A stretch of DNA of 64,000 nt, taken from positions 1-64,000 of the forward strand of contig CAIULL010000233.1 in the NCBI GenBank assembly GCA_903899985.1. Reading direction: 5' to 3'. The position numbers and the translations under genes were made by a program. This DNA is from an uncultured Schlesneria sp. Its GTDB lineage: Bacteria; Planctomycetota; Planctomycetia; Planctomycetales; Planctomycetaceae. How positions within the stretch are numbered: position 1 is the first letter of the stretch; each line of letters opens with the position of its first letter. The notes under the pieces are model-generated. The model had not been told where the DNA came from. It saw nothing but the letters and a program-made list of their open reading frames with translations, and searched no databases. Below are positions 45,848 through 56,134 of the stretch, piece after piece.

Positions 45848-48481
45848 ATGTCGGCAATTCGTCACGGATATCGATGGGGTCAGTGTCTTGTTGGCTTCAT
45901 GGCCGGAGTCATTCTGCTGGCCGGGAGGCCGATCGTTGCTCAGGAGCCGATCGGACGCTTCTACGATCATGCATTCAGCGATGACTCGGGTGCTCACAAA
46001 TATGTTGTATTTGTTCCGGCAAATTATCGTTCAGATAAGCCGTCACCTGCGATCTTGTTCCTGCATGGGGCTGGCGAACGGGGTCGGGATAATCGATTGC
46101 AGTTGTTGGCAGGATTCGCACCCTACATCAAGGCTCGAGCAAAGACGTTTCCATTTCTTGTCGTGCTACCGCAATGCCAGGTGGCCGATGGGCGAATTCT
46201 GGAATCTTGGTCGGCTGATCATCCCGATGGCAAACGTGCACTTGAGTCACTTGATGATGCACGCAAGCACTACAACTTCGATGAAAAACGGGTCGTGCTG
46301 ACGGGATGGTCGATGGGAGGGTATGGAACATGGAGTCTGGCAATGGCTGAGCCCTCTCGCTGGTCGGCGCTGGTACCGGTTTCGGGAGGGGGTGATGCCG
46401 ACAACGTCGCAAACCTGAAGGAGATTCCGGTCTGGGCATTTCATGGCGCGAAAGACGCACTCGTGAAACCTGATGAGAATCGTAAGATGGTCAATGCGTT
46501 GAAAGCGGCTGGCGGAACGGCAACGTTTACCGAGTTGTCTGACGGATTTCACGACATTTGTGCCGAGGTTTATGGTAACGACGCTGTCGTTGCCTGGATG
46601 CTGAATCCCGGTAAGACATCGGCGCAATTGGGTGCGACAACAGTAAAACCCGTTGTTCCAGTGAACGTCCCGTTCGTACCGATTCTGGACATATCGCAAG
46701 CAGTCGGTGTGCGGATTGGTAATGATGTCCTGGACGCATTGTCTTACACGATCCCACAGGCCGTGTCTCCCGAATTACTGACAGGGCGACTGAACGACAT
46801 GTTCGACAGCACGGTCGCTTCAGGTCGTCAGTTCAGCATTCGGTTTTCGGGGATTTCTTACAAAGGTCAATTGGAACGCGTCGTTGCAAGAGGGCGGAGT
46901 CAGGGCCGGATTCTGGTCCAGCTTGGCATTCGAAATGTGACATTGACGATTGGTGGAACGTCTGTCGAAGGTGCTCGACATTCAGCACAGGCCGGCCCGA
47001 TCACAATCGCAATCGGACAACGGTATCCGGTCTGGTTCAATCTGGAACTGGAACCTTACATCGCTGATCGAAGGTTACGGTTACGAGTGGCTTCGTCGAG
47101 TTTTCAGATACCAAACGATAACTGGTCGATTTCGAATCCTGCGGGAGTATCCGTACGAGGGTTCGGCATGACCGAGGAGGCGGTTGTCAGTGGGTTGAGA
47201 AATGGCTTGTATGGAGCTAAGTCTCGCATTGAGAATGAGGTGACGAGTATCGCCCCACGTGTTGCGCAAGAGATTGAGAAGTCACTGACACTTCCTGAGT
47301 CTGGTTCATCGGCAACGGAGTCAGGTTCAACACTTGCACGATTCTGGCCGCTGCCAATTAACCCGCCAAGGTTCAAAGCATGGCCAGAAACGATCACGGC
47401 CGATGAGAACGGGATTTCGTTGATCGCCGGGCTGACCATTGCGAGTATTAACCCTTTTGATGCCCAGAAGCCGTTTCAGCAGAGGCCGGATACGTCTTCA
47501 TTAGTGTTTAAGCGGTCCGATGAATCGCGGATTTCGTTGGCCCAACTGCCGTTAGACAAGGCAATGCACTTAGTTGTCGCGCCCAGGATTCTCGGGTCGC
47601 TTACCGAGCTTTACGCGAACTCTGACCTGACAAAATTGGACTTGCAGGATATTCCAGAGCCACTATTTTCGCGACTCGCCGATCGCGCGACGCTGCAAGA
47701 GATCATTCCCGATTTGAAGCAGTTTGGCGAGTCATTGCTGGTTCGCTCGACGTTACGAATTCTTCGTCCGCTCGACGTGAAGGGTGCTGATAACACCGGC
47801 ACCACCGGGGCAAAAAGCTTTGAGTTTCAGCTGCCTGTCGCTCAGGTGACTGTGTCGATCAAGTCTGGTCCCGATCAAGAACAGTGGCAGCCATGTGCAA
47901 CGTTTGATCTAAAGGTTTCGGAACAAGTGAAAGCCGAACTCTTGAAGCCAAACCACGAACAGCGAGTGATCAGCCTGAATTGGTTATCGGCTGCAGATGT
48001 GACTGGAACAGGCCGGTTTGCAGAGACATACAAAGCAACAGACTCGTCGCTTAACGCGGATCGCTATGTGGAATTGTTCAAAGAAAGTTGGGCAGCCTAT
48101 TGCGCTAATTTGAAGACAGCGACCACTGACGCTCCCGACATCAGCGTCGGCCAGGCAAAGTTGCGGATGTTCGATTTCGAATGGAAATCACCGGTCCTCG
48201 ATGTCTCGTACCATATTGCACGGATCAAGCTTACGAATCTCAGCGATCAGCCATTTACCTACGAAACGAAAGCTCCGACAAGCTCGTGGGGCGCACCTCT
48301 GACTTTGAAACCAGGAGCATCCCACGAGTTTGAGATCCCCTATCCCCTGACCTATCGACGTAATCTTTCAGGTGGATCGGAGATCTACACGTTGCCAGTT
48401 GGTTCTCATTCGGAGTTTCGAGTGCCTGTCGCAGGAGGTGCTCCAAGACTTTTCGCAGCCCGAAAATCCTCAGGGACGTAA
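45848..48481 (+). CDS. Exported esterase/depolymerase-like protein with long unassigned C-terminal region
   Basis: 877 residues from ATG 45848, with AAGGAG nine bases upstream. A signal peptide (CLVGFMAGVILLAG, cleavage near VAQ) is followed by an alpha/beta hydrolase resembling PHB-depolymerase/LpqC-type esterases (30-260): LFLHGAGERG oxyanion region, GWSMGGYG with nucleophile Ser155, FHGAKDALV and a late histidine in DGFHDI. Residues 270-877 show no family I recognise; they are strand-rich, with a final beta-sandwich-like segment (YHIARIKLTNLSDQPFTYET, LKPGASHEFEIPY). It follows the PSD1/DUF1501 pair but is separated by a structured spacer. Confidence 0.85.
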   Translation: MSAIRHGYRWGQCLVGFMAGVILLAGRPIVAQEPIGRFYDHAFSDDSGAHKYVVFVPANYRSDKPSPAILFLHGAGERGRDNRLQLLAGFAPYIKARAKTFPFLVVLPQCQVADGRILESWSADHPDGKRALESLDDARKHYNFDEKRVVLTGWSMGGYGTWSLAMAEPSRWSALVPVSGGGDADNVANLKEIPVWAFHGAKDALVKPDENRKMVNALKAAGGTATFTELSDGFHDICAEVYGNDAVVAWMLNPGKTSAQLGATTVKPVVPVNVPFVPILDISQAVGVRIGNDVLDALSYTIPQAVSPELLTGRLNDMFDSTVASGRQFSIRFSGISYKGQLERVVARGRSQGRILVQLGIRNVTLTIGGTSVEGARHSAQAGPITIAIGQRYPVWFNLELEPYIADRRLRLRVASSSFQIPNDNWSISNPAGVSVRGFGMTEEAVVSGLRNGLYGAKSRIENEVTSIAPRVAQEIEKSLTLPESGSSATESGSTLARFWPLPINPPRFKAWPETITADENGISLIAGLTIASINPFDAQKPFQQRPDTSSLVFKRSDESRISLAQLPLDKAMHLVVAPRILGSLTELYANSDLTKLDLQDIPEPLFSRLADRATLQEIIPDLKQFGESLLVRSTLRILRPLDVKGADNTGTTGAKSFEFQLPVAQVTVSIKSGPDQEQWQPCATFDLKVSEQVKAELLKPNHEQRVISLNWLSAADVTGTGRFAETYKATDSSLNADRYVELFKESWAAYCANLKTATTDAPDISVGQAKLRMFDFEWKSPVLDVSYHIARIKLTNLSDQPFTYETKAPTSSWGAPLTLKPGASHEFEIPYPLTYRRNLSGGSEIYTLPVGSHSEFRVPVAGGAPRLFAARKSSGT

Positions 48482-48527
48482 CCTCTGATGGATCAATACC
48501 ATGAATGAAAAAAGTTCATCGTTAGAA

Positions 48528-49571
48528 TTAAGCGGGATCTTTCCAGTTTAAGACGACTTTTCCAGATTGTCCGGACATCATCGCGGCAAAGCCTTTTTCG
48601 TATTCGGTGTAATGGAATCGATGTGTGATCACTGGTCGGATATCAAGACCGCTTTCCAGCATGACCGACATCTTGTACCAGGTCTCGTACATTTCGCGGC
48701 CGTAAATCCCTTTAATTGTCAGCATATTGAAGACAACGATATTCCAGTCGATCGCAATTTGTTCCGAGGGGATTCCAAGCATCGCTATTTTTCCACCATG
48801 GGCCATGTTGTTCAACATGTCTCGGAAGGCAGCGGGATTGCCCGACATTTCAAGCCCGACATCGAAGCCTTCTTTCATGCCCAATTTATTCTGGACATCT
48901 GCGAGATTGCCGGTCGTTACATTGAGTGCGACTGTGGCACCCATTTTTTTCGCGAGATCCAGTCGATATTCATTCACGTCCGTGATCACGACATAACGAG
49001 CGCCGGCATGTTTGACGATGGCTGCTGCCATGATCCCGATTGGTCCGGCACCCGTGATCAGGACATCCTCACCGAGAACTGGAAACGATAATGCCGTATG
49101 AACCGCATTACCAAATGGGTCGTAGATTGAAGCAACATCCCGATCGATATCTTCGCGGTGATGCCAGACATTTGTCATCGGTAGCGACAGGTATTCAGCG
49201 AACGCACCTGGTCGGTTAACGCCGACACCCTTCGTGTCTTTGCACAGATGTCGTCGTCCGGCAAGGCAATTACGACAGCGGCCACAAACGACGTGGCCTT
49301 CTCCACTGACGACTTCACCGGGGTGGAAGTCCGTCACGTTTGAACCGACCTCGACAATTTCCCCGACAAACTCGTGACCTACCACCATGGGCACGGGAAT
49401 CGTCTTTTGTGCCCACGCATCCCATTTGTAGATATGCAGGTCAGTTCCGCAGATTCCAGTACGATCGACTCGAATCAAGACGTCGTTGATTCCGATTCCC
49501 GGTACCGGAACGTCTTGCAGCGAAAGGCCGGGCGCAGACCGATCTTTAACCAAAGCTTTCATCAGTTTCAT
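48528..49571 (-). CDS. tdh: L-threonine 3-dehydrogenase
   Basis: 347 residues of the zinc-dependent medium-chain dehydrogenase family, at the usual length of Tdh. Catalytic zinc site [11 protein letters not shown] and GHEFVGEI; structural zinc loop [18 protein letters not shown]-binding [20 protein letters not shown]. It oxidises L-threonine to 2-amino-3-oxobutyrate with NAD. The usual partner, 2-amino-3-ketobutyrate CoA ligase (kbl), is not adjacent. An ATG three codons downstream is an alternative start. Confidence 0.93.
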   Translation of the reverse strand: MKLMKALVKDRSAPGLSLQDVPVPGIGINDVLIRVDRTGICGTDLHIYKWDAWAQKTIPVPMVVGHEFVGEIVEVGSNVTDFHPGEVVSGEGHVVCGRCRNCLAGRRHLCKDTKGVGVNRPGAFAEYLSLPMTNVWHHREDIDRDVASIYDPFGNAVHTALSFPVLGEDVLITGAGPIGIMAAAIVKHAGARYVVITDVNEYRLDLAKKMGATVALNVTTGNLADVQNKLGMKEGFDVGLEMSGNPAAFRDMLNNMAHGGKIAMLGIPSEQIAIDWNIVVFNMLTIKGIYGREMYETWYKMSVMLESGLDIRPVITHRFHYTEYEKGFAAMMSGQSGKVVLNWKDPA

Positions 49572-49724
49572 ATCCGCAGGTTTCCGTTTTTCGAGAGGTT
49601 TATGGTTTGATAGTCGAATACGGGATCGGGGCTGATTCGTTTGAGGAACACTGAGTTTTGATCGTTATGTACGAGAATGCAAGCCCGACAAGTCAACAGA
49701 CATGGCTTGAGCAGGGTTGGTTCG

Positions 49725-50798
49725 TTATCGAGTAACTACCGAATGTTCGCTGTCCGATTTCAATTGACCACAAGCGGCCATGATGTCGTCTCCGCGCGAG
49801 GCACGAATTGCCGCCGAATAGCCAGCGTCATTAATGATTCTTGCGAAAGATTGAATACGGTCCCGGGTTGAACACTGGTAAGCCGCTCCGGGCCATGGAT
49901 TCCAGGGGATGAGATTGACCTTCGCGTGGATTCCCTGCAGTCGCCGAACTAATTCCCGGGCATCCGCGTCAGAATCGTTGACGCCTTTCAGCATCACGTA
50001 TTCAAAAGTAATTCGTCGAGCATTACTGGCCGCCGGGTAATCACGGCAGGCCCCAAGCAACTCGTGAAGCGGGTATTTTTTGTTGATGGGTACCAGTTCG
50101 TCTCGTAATTCGTCATGTACCGCATGAAGACTTATCGCAAGGTTGACGCCCAGTTCAATCCCAACGCGTTTGATCATCGGGACCACACCGGCTGTCGACA
50201 GCATGATCCGTCGTCGTGAAATTCCGAGTCCGTCTCCATCCATGATGATCTTAAGTGCTGTCGAAACGTTGTCAAAATTAAAAAGAGGTTCACCCATACC
50301 CATCAGAACGATATTTGTGCAGACGCAATCCGTACGTTTTTTACCCCATTCACAAAGTTTATCTCGTGCATTCAAAGCCTGAGCGACAATCTCTGTCACG
50401 GTCAGGTTTCGGACAAGTTTCATGGTGCCAGTATGGCAAAAGGTACAAGATAGAGTGCATCCAACCTGCGATGATATACACAGCGCCCCACGATCTTGTT
50501 CGGGGATCATCACCGACTCGACTCGATGACCATCGGGAAATTGCAATAGCCACTTGCGGGTCCCATCTCTGGAAATCAGGTCACGAACGATCGTCGAACG
50601 ACCCAGGGTGAAGTGATCTGCCAGAAGCAACTGGTGCTTTCGCGAGAGAGTCGCGATTTGAGAAAAGTCGGTGGCACCTTTAACGTAGACTCCATTCCAC
50701 ACAGGTTTAACGAGAACTGAGTTGAGGCCGAGCTCGATCAGCTTTTTTGCCAGTTCCTGGCGTGTAAAACCGGTGATATCAGGTTTTAATGAGGGCAT
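49725..50798 (-). CDS. rlmN: 23S rRNA/tRNA adenine-C2 methyltransferase RlmN
   Basis: 357 residues. Radical-SAM enzyme that methylates A2503 of 23S rRNA and A37 of tRNAs. The cluster motif [11 protein letters not shown] (C-x3-C-x2-C) is complete, with [35 protein letters not shown]-type segment (VNLAISLHA) and the late methyl-accepting cysteine region [16 protein letters not shown]. Located on the minus strand upstream of tdh by about 150 bp. Confidence 0.95.
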   Translation of the reverse strand: MPSLKPDITGFTRQELAKKLIELGLNSVLVKPVWNGVYVKGATDFSQIATLSRKHQLLLADHFTLGRSTIVRDLISRDGTRKWLLQFPDGHRVESVMIPEQDRGALCISSQVGCTLSCTFCHTGTMKLVRNLTVTEIVAQALNARDKLCEWGKKRTDCVCTNIVLMGMGEPLFNFDNVSTALKIIMDGDGLGISRRRIMLSTAGVVPMIKRVGIELGVNLAISLHAVHDELRDELVPINKKYPLHELLGACRDYPAASNARRITFEYVMLKGVNDSDADARELVRRLQGIHAKVNLIPWNPWPGAAYQCSTRDRIQSFARIINDAGYSAAIRASRGDDIMAACGQLKSDSEHSVVTR

Positions 50799-51360
50799 TG
50801 GAAGTTGTAAAACAGGGTTGTGTACGGAACGTTTTTCCGATGGTATCGTTTACAGCTGGCGCACGACAGGCAACTCACGTGCCCTATATCTAGTGGTCAA
50901 TGTGAATTTTGGGCACAAAATCGTCGATTTGCTTTACAACGCCGGGAGGTGCAGATAAGTTCCGCCCGTCGTAAGGATGACGTTGCTTGCACCTCAAAGA
51001 ATGAGCAGAGCAACGCCAGCCACAACGATTCGATGATGTGTGCGGGGCTCTTGTTGTTCCTCGACGATCTTTCGAATTACACCTGAAGGATTCGGGTGGG
51101 AGCTGACAGAATGGATTCGAGTAATCAGTCGTTTGATGGTTTTGGTTTTCCATCATTTTTTGAGTCGAAAGAACGATTCAAAAATCATTGTGGTGGGAAT
51201 GCGAGTTTTCGTCTGCGAGTCAGGCATGGTTCGCCTGACGTTCACGGAGTCTTACGTCGGTCCGCCAGTTAAAGGGGGGTGCGTCGCGCCCAGCGGAGCT
51301 TTCCGGCGATGTGTTGGTGGGTGGTCTTGCACAGGATGTGCTACGAAAAAAGGGATTTTT
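50799..51360. other. Long intergenic leader before the amidotransferase-fold gene
   Basis: 562 bp without a supported gene, although a plus-strand frame is open from 51040 into the coding region. GTCAGGC/GCCTGAC form a hairpin at 51220-51240. I recognise no riboswitch class. Confidence 0.4.
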
Positions 51361-52125
51361 ATGAAGACGAAACCAGTTATTGGCATCAATGGTGATTATC
51401 GACCCGCTCGCAAGGACGCATTAGCGTTGAGCTGGTTCAATACCGGGTACTACGATTCCATCAACACTGCAGGAGGGCTGCCCATGCTGATTCCTCCGCA
51501 CGCCAGTGATGATGATTTGAGGCAAACCCTTGAGATGTGCGATGGTGTTGTGCTTGCTGGGTGTAGCATGGATTTAGATCCGATGCGATTGGGCATGGAG
51601 CCACATCCTCACACGCGGCCAATGCCTGTTCGACGTGAGGACTTTGATCGCCGCATGGCTAAACTCGCAGTGGAAATGCGGCTTCCAATTCTGGCCATTG
51701 GTTCCGGTATGCAGACTTTGAATGTTATTTGCGGCGGTACCTTGATTCAACACATTCCTGAAGCGATTCCGCGTGCTTTGCACCACCGTGATCCCGTTGA
51801 ACGACATAATCGGCATATTATCGAGATCGTCGAAGGGACCCGTTGCTGGGACATTTATGGGCCGGGAGAAATTCGTGTTAACAGTGAGCATCACATGGCA
51901 GTAAATCGCCTCGCAAACTGTTTTAAGGCGACCGCTCACGCTCCGGACGGCGTTATCGAGTGCTACGAGTCCATCGATTCCGACTGGTTCTGCCTGGGGG
52001 TTCAGTGGCATCCAGAAGACGACACGGCATCTGCGCTGGATATGCAAGTTTTCCAGGAGTTCATGTCTGCTGCACACGGTAGCGAGCCAACGATCCTCAA
52101 GATGCCTCAGCGGGTCGCGGCTTGA
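51361..52125 (+). CDS. Class-I glutamine-amidotransferase-fold protein (peptidase C26/PuuD-like) lacking the catalytic Cys
   Basis: 254 residues from ATG 51361, which has AAAAAGGG six to seven bases upstream. The fold is that of gamma-glutamyl-GABA hydrolases: PVIGINGDYR at the start, GGLPMLIPP, a VLAGCSMDLDP segment where relatives have a GG-D-P motif, and GVQWHPEDD with the His and Glu of the triad. The nucleophile elbow, normally ICRGMQ, reads AIGSGMQTLN: Gly114 replaces the cysteine. The codon is GGT, in a clean reading frame, so this is not a frameshift. It is probably not a hydrolase of the usual type; binding or regulatory function is inferred. Confidence 0.88.
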   Translation: MKTKPVIGINGDYRPARKDALALSWFNTGYYDSINTAGGLPMLIPPHASDDDLRQTLEMCDGVVLAGCSMDLDPMRLGMEPHPHTRPMPVRREDFDRRMAKLAVEMRLPILAIGSGMQTLNVICGGTLIQHIPEAIPRALHHRDPVERHNRHIIEIVEGTRCWDIYGPGEIRVNSEHHMAVNRLANCFKATAHAPDGVIECYESIDSDWFCLGVQWHPEDDTASALDMQVFQEFMSAAHGSEPTILKMPQRVAA

Positions 52126-52162
52126 GTTTCGGACAGGAACTTGCAATTTGGTTTGATGAGTG

Positions 52163-52195
52163 CACCCCGGTACAATTGTGTACCGGGGTGTTTTT
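52163..52195 (+). terminator. Strong intrinsic terminator
   Basis: Perfect 12-bp stem CACCCCGGTACA/TGTACCGGGGTG with loop ATTG, then five T. Confidence 0.93.
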
Positions 52196-52420
52196 GCATT
52201 TAGAGACACGGCCTGACGGTGACGCGTGCAGCAACTCGTTCTATGGCGAAATTGGCGCTGTGAATGATAGGATGTTCCAATCCACCGTAAAGACTGATTG
52301 CAATTCGGTATGTATCCTTTTCAAATATTGGAGCTTACGCAATAGTGTAAGGCTTTTGAGGATCTTTTCGTACTTCCCGGCTCGATTATTAATCAAGATA
52401 CGCAAGAGAATGGCTGCTGG

Positions 52421-55400
52421 ATGAATTCGTCTGTTGAATCTCAGAATCAATCTCTGAATTATCCGGAGCCCGGTGATGACGGTGCATCGGGAAATGCGCC
52501 GGAGCTGAATGTGATTCATCACGACGATCGTGCCTTGCCACACGAAAGGCTGGCCACGCGCAGTTTCTTAAGTCTCTTGTTCGTTCAGTTTCTTACAGTT
52601 CTCAATGACCACACGTTTCGTTGGCTGGTGGTACCAATTGCCAAACCGCATCTGGGGCAAGCGGGTGCTTTGTCATTGGGGTTGGCTGCATTCACGATGC
52701 CGTTCATTTTGTTGGCCACACCTGCCGGGTATCTCGCGGATCGTTTTTCCAAGGCCTGGGTGATTCGAGCCTGTAAGACGGCAGAAATCGTCATCATGGG
52801 TTTGGGATTCGTTGCGCTCCTCACGGGAAACATGACATTTTTGATTGCCATTGTGGCAATGACTGGTGCTCTGGCTGCTCTGTTCTCGCCTGCGAAGTCG
52901 GGTTGCGTTCCAGAACTGGTGGACGAGCCTCTGCTTTCGAAGGCGAACGGATTGATGGGACTGGTGACTGTTGCACCAGCGGCACTGGGATTTCTCGTCG
53001 GTAACATTCTTGCAGCGTCAGCACAGCCAACGCCGAAGGCGCCGATCACTTTGACCGCTTTGGTTCCTTCGATGACGGTAGTCATGGGAATTGCCGTGTT
53101 GGGTTGGGTCATCAGTTTCGGGCTTCGATCTGTTGTGGCAGCTGACCCGACGCGAACAATTCCGTGGAATCCGTTCGTTGAGACGTGGAGTTCTCTGAAG
53201 CGATTGCACGCCGATACGCCGCTGCTCAGGGCCGCATTGGGAATTGCCTTTTTCTGGATCCTCGCGTCTTTGGCCCAGTTGAACGTGGATCAACTGGGGG
53301 CTAAAGATTTGAGGCTTTCGCAAGAGAAGATTGGTGTACTCGGGATGATGCTCGTGTTGGGAGTTGGTCTCGGCAGCGTCTTAGCAGGGCTTTGGTCTGG
53401 TGGGCACGTCGAATTAGGGATTGTTCCCCTGGGAGCCATCGGTATGGCATTCTGGTCAGTCATGCTTTGTCTGGCAGGCTGGCGAGGTCAAACGTCACCC
53501 GGATCTGCGTTTGTGGCCATTTGCATTTCGCTGTTTTTTCTCGGTTTAAATGCAGGATTGTTTGATGTACCGCTTGAGTCCTATTTACAGCGACGAAGTG
53601 AAGCTCAGCATTTAGGGCAGGTTGTCGCTGCAACGAATTTTCTTGCGTTTTCCGGCATTCTTATCATGTCTGGATTGTACTTCGTCATGATTGACATCTG
53701 GAAAATATCGCCGAGCGTTGTTTTCCTGCTCGCAGGGATCGGAACGATTCCGGTCGCCGTATACATCATCCTGTTGCTTCCGAATGCCACCGTACGATTC
53801 GTCTTCTGGTTGATGGTCAAGCTGTTCTACAAAGTTCGTCCTTATGGTCTCGAGAACATTCCTCGAACTGGTGGAGCGCTCTTGACCCCCAATCATATCA
53901 GTTTTGTTGACGGTGTCTTATTGCTGATCACGGTCCCACGCCCTGTTCGATTTATCATTTACGCTGACTTTGTCCAAAACCCAAAGCTGAACTGGCTGGC
54001 AAAGATCTTTGACGTCATTCCAATTAAAGCCGATTCAGGCCCGAAAACTCTGATACAATCGTTACGTACCGCGACCGAAGCTCTTCGAAACGGTGAGTTG
54101 GTCTGCATTTTCCCGGAAGGCGCTTTGACCCGTTCAGGCCAGACTCAACCATTTCAAGGGGGAATGCTCCGGATCTTGAAAGGAACTGACGCACCAGTCA
54201 TTCCGATTTATCTTCACGGGCTTTGGGGGAGCATTTTCAGTCATCGAGGTGGCAAGGTTTTTTGGAAGTGGCCAAGGAAATGGCGTTATCCAGTTTCGAT
54301 TATCTTTGGTGAACCGTTAATTTCACCGCAATCGGCTGTTGAAGTTCGAGATCGTGTGCAACAACTGGGAGCGGACGCTGTGGAAATCGGCAAATCTCTG
54401 GAACTCACTCCAGCCCGCATGTTTCTTCGCTCATGCAAGAAAACTTTGCGTTCAATCAGATTGGTAGATTCGAGTGGCGTGGAACTGGCTGGGGGGAAAC
54501 TTTTAGCCTCGGTGCTTGCCATGCGCCGAGTTTTACTGCGAGAAGTTATCGGTGTCGACGAGCCATTTGTGGGGATTCTCTTGCCTGCGTCAGCAGCATC
54601 AGCGATTGCAAACCTCGCAGTCACGTTGGCGGGACGGAAGGCCGTTAACTTGAACTTCACCACGACTGAGGGCGATATGCGTCACTGTGTGAAGGAGGCG
54701 AAAGTCCGGCACGTTCTCACAAGTAAAAAAATGCTTGAGAAGCAACCACTCGATCTTGGTGTTGACTTTGTTTTTCTCGAAGACCTGAAAGAAAAGATTA
54801 CGAATTTCGACACGGTTGTCGCCGGAATTGCTGCATACATAGTTCCTGCCTTCCTTCTGGAACGGATGATCGGTCTGACTCGAGTTCGTCCCGACGATAT
54901 TATCGCGGTGATGTTTACATCGGGATCAACCGGTGAACCCAAAGGCGTGATGTTGTCTCATCACAATGTCAGTTCTACTGTGGACGCTGCGGACCAGATG
55001 TTCAACATCGAGTCTACGGATTGCATGCTCGGTGTCTTGCCGCTATTTCACTGTTTCGGATATGTCGCGACGTTCTGGCTGCCTTTATGTGTGACTGCCA
55101 AGGTCGTCTTCCACACGAATCCACTCGACTCTCGCAGGATCGGCGAACTCGTCCACAAATATGGCGCGACGATTATGATCGGCACGCCGACATTTCTACG
55201 TGGTTATCTCAAACGATGCGAGAAAGAGCAGTTTCGAACGTTGGATATTCTCGTCGTCGGCGCCGAAAAGTTGCCTCTCGACCTTGCAGAACAATTCCAA
55301 GAGAAGTTTGGAATCCTCCCCTCTGAGGGATATGGTACGACGGAAACTTCCGGCCCGGCCTGCGTTAACGTTGCCGACCATCGCAATGAACAAATCGACC

Positions 55401-56011
55401 AGAAAGGAACTAAACTGGGGTCCGTTGGCCGCCCGATGCCTGGAGTTGTGGTTCGTGCAATCGATCCCGATACCAGGCAACCGCTATCAGTCGGAAAGGA
55501 AGGCTTGGTCTGCATCAAGGGATCGAACATCATGTTGGGGTACTTGAATCACCCCGAAAAGACCAGGTCTGTGATTCAGGATGGTTGGTATGAAACCGGT
55601 GACATGGGATTCGTGGATGACGAGGGCTTTGTTCACATTACTGGTCGACTCAGCCGATTTTCCAAAGTCGGCGGAGAAATGGTTCCGCATTTGAGAATCG
55701 AGGAAAGTCTATTGCGGATTGTTGAGGATCCCGCAAACACCGATACGGGCATTCCACTTGCCGTCACTTCCGTTCCCGACGCAAAAAAGGGAGAGCGGCT
55801 GGTTGTTTTGCACAAGCCATTTGCGAAGTCCGTCAAACAAGTGATCGATGAACTGGCAGCCACGGGACTTCCAACGCTCTGGCTTCCGTCAGCCGACGGT
55901 TTTGTTGAAGTGAGCGAAATTCCGATCCTTGGTACGGGCAAACTGGATCTAAAGGGAGTCAAGCAGCTTGCGCTTTACGCAACCGAGAAACAGCATCACC
56001 CTCAGGCATGA
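52421..56011 (+). CDS. Fused MFS transporter, PlsC acyltransferase and acyl-ACP/AMP-forming synthetase (Aas/LplT-like)
   Basis: 1196 residues in three parts. About 45-460: twelve-helix major facilitator similar to the lysophospholipid flippase LplT. About 465-655: PlsC-type acyltransferase with the NHISFVD (H-x4-D) motif and FPEGALTRSGQ. About 660-1196: AMP-binding synthetase with MFTSGSTGEPKGVMLSH, EGYGTTETSG, YETGDMGFVDDEGF and GTGKLDLKG. The likely job is uptake of lysophospholipids across the inner membrane, activation of a fatty acid and reacylation. The next gene is a second copy of the synthetase part only. Confidence 0.93.
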   Translation: MNSSVESQNQSLNYPEPGDDGASGNAPELNVIHHDDRALPHERLATRSFLSLLFVQFLTVLNDHTFRWLVVPIAKPHLGQAGALSLGLAAFTMPFILLATPAGYLADRFSKAWVIRACKTAEIVIMGLGFVALLTGNMTFLIAIVAMTGALAALFSPAKSGCVPELVDEPLLSKANGLMGLVTVAPAALGFLVGNILAASAQPTPKAPITLTALVPSMTVVMGIAVLGWVISFGLRSVVAADPTRTIPWNPFVETWSSLKRLHADTPLLRAALGIAFFWILASLAQLNVDQLGAKDLRLSQEKIGVLGMMLVLGVGLGSVLAGLWSGGHVELGIVPLGAIGMAFWSVMLCLAGWRGQTSPGSAFVAICISLFFLGLNAGLFDVPLESYLQRRSEAQHLGQVVAATNFLAFSGILIMSGLYFVMIDIWKISPSVVFLLAGIGTIPVAVYIILLLPNATVRFVFWLMVKLFYKVRPYGLENIPRTGGALLTPNHISFVDGVLLLITVPRPVRFIIYADFVQNPKLNWLAKIFDVIPIKADSGPKTLIQSLRTATEALRNGELVCIFPEGALTRSGQTQPFQGGMLRILKGTDAPVIPIYLHGLWGSIFSHRGGKVFWKWPRKWRYPVSIIFGEPLISPQSAVEVRDRVQQLGADAVEIGKSLELTPARMFLRSCKKTLRSIRLVDSSGVELAGGKLLASVLAMRRVLLREVIGVDEPFVGILLPASAASAIANLAVTLAGRKAVNLNFTTTEGDMRHCVKEAKVRHVLTSKKMLEKQPLDLGVDFVFLEDLKEKITNFDTVVAGIAAYIVPAFLLERMIGLTRVRPDDIIAVMFTSGSTGEPKGVMLSHHNVSSTVDAADQMFNIESTDCMLGVLPLFHCFGYVATFWLPLCVTAKVVFHTNPLDSRRIGELVHKYGATIMIGTPTFLRGYLKRCEKEQFRTLDILVVGAEKLPLDLAEQFQEKFGILPSEGYGTTETSGPACVNVADHRNEQIDQKGTKLGSVGRPMPGVVVRAIDPDTRQPLSVGKEGLVCIKGSNIMLGYLNHPEKTRSVIQDGWYETGDMGFVDDEGFVHITGRLSRFSKVGGEMVPHLRIEESLLRIVEDPANTDTGIPLAVTSVPDAKKGERLVVLHKPFAKSVKQVIDELAATGLPTLWLPSADGFVEVSEIPILGTGKLDLKGVKQLALYATEKQHHPQA

Positions 56012-56134
56012 AATTCGATTTTTGGAAGATCGATTCTCCCATTTCAATATAACCACTCGACAATACGGGGTTGGCAAAAAGCACGCCGACTCCGTTGAAT
56101 CTGTCAATCAATTCAATATTCAGGATACATCGTC

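Noticed and set aside
51040-51360. Upstream extension of the amidotransferase-fold gene
   Set aside because: The frame is open, but the extension has no folded pattern and the ATG at 51361 has a good ribosome binding site and starts the conserved first strand.
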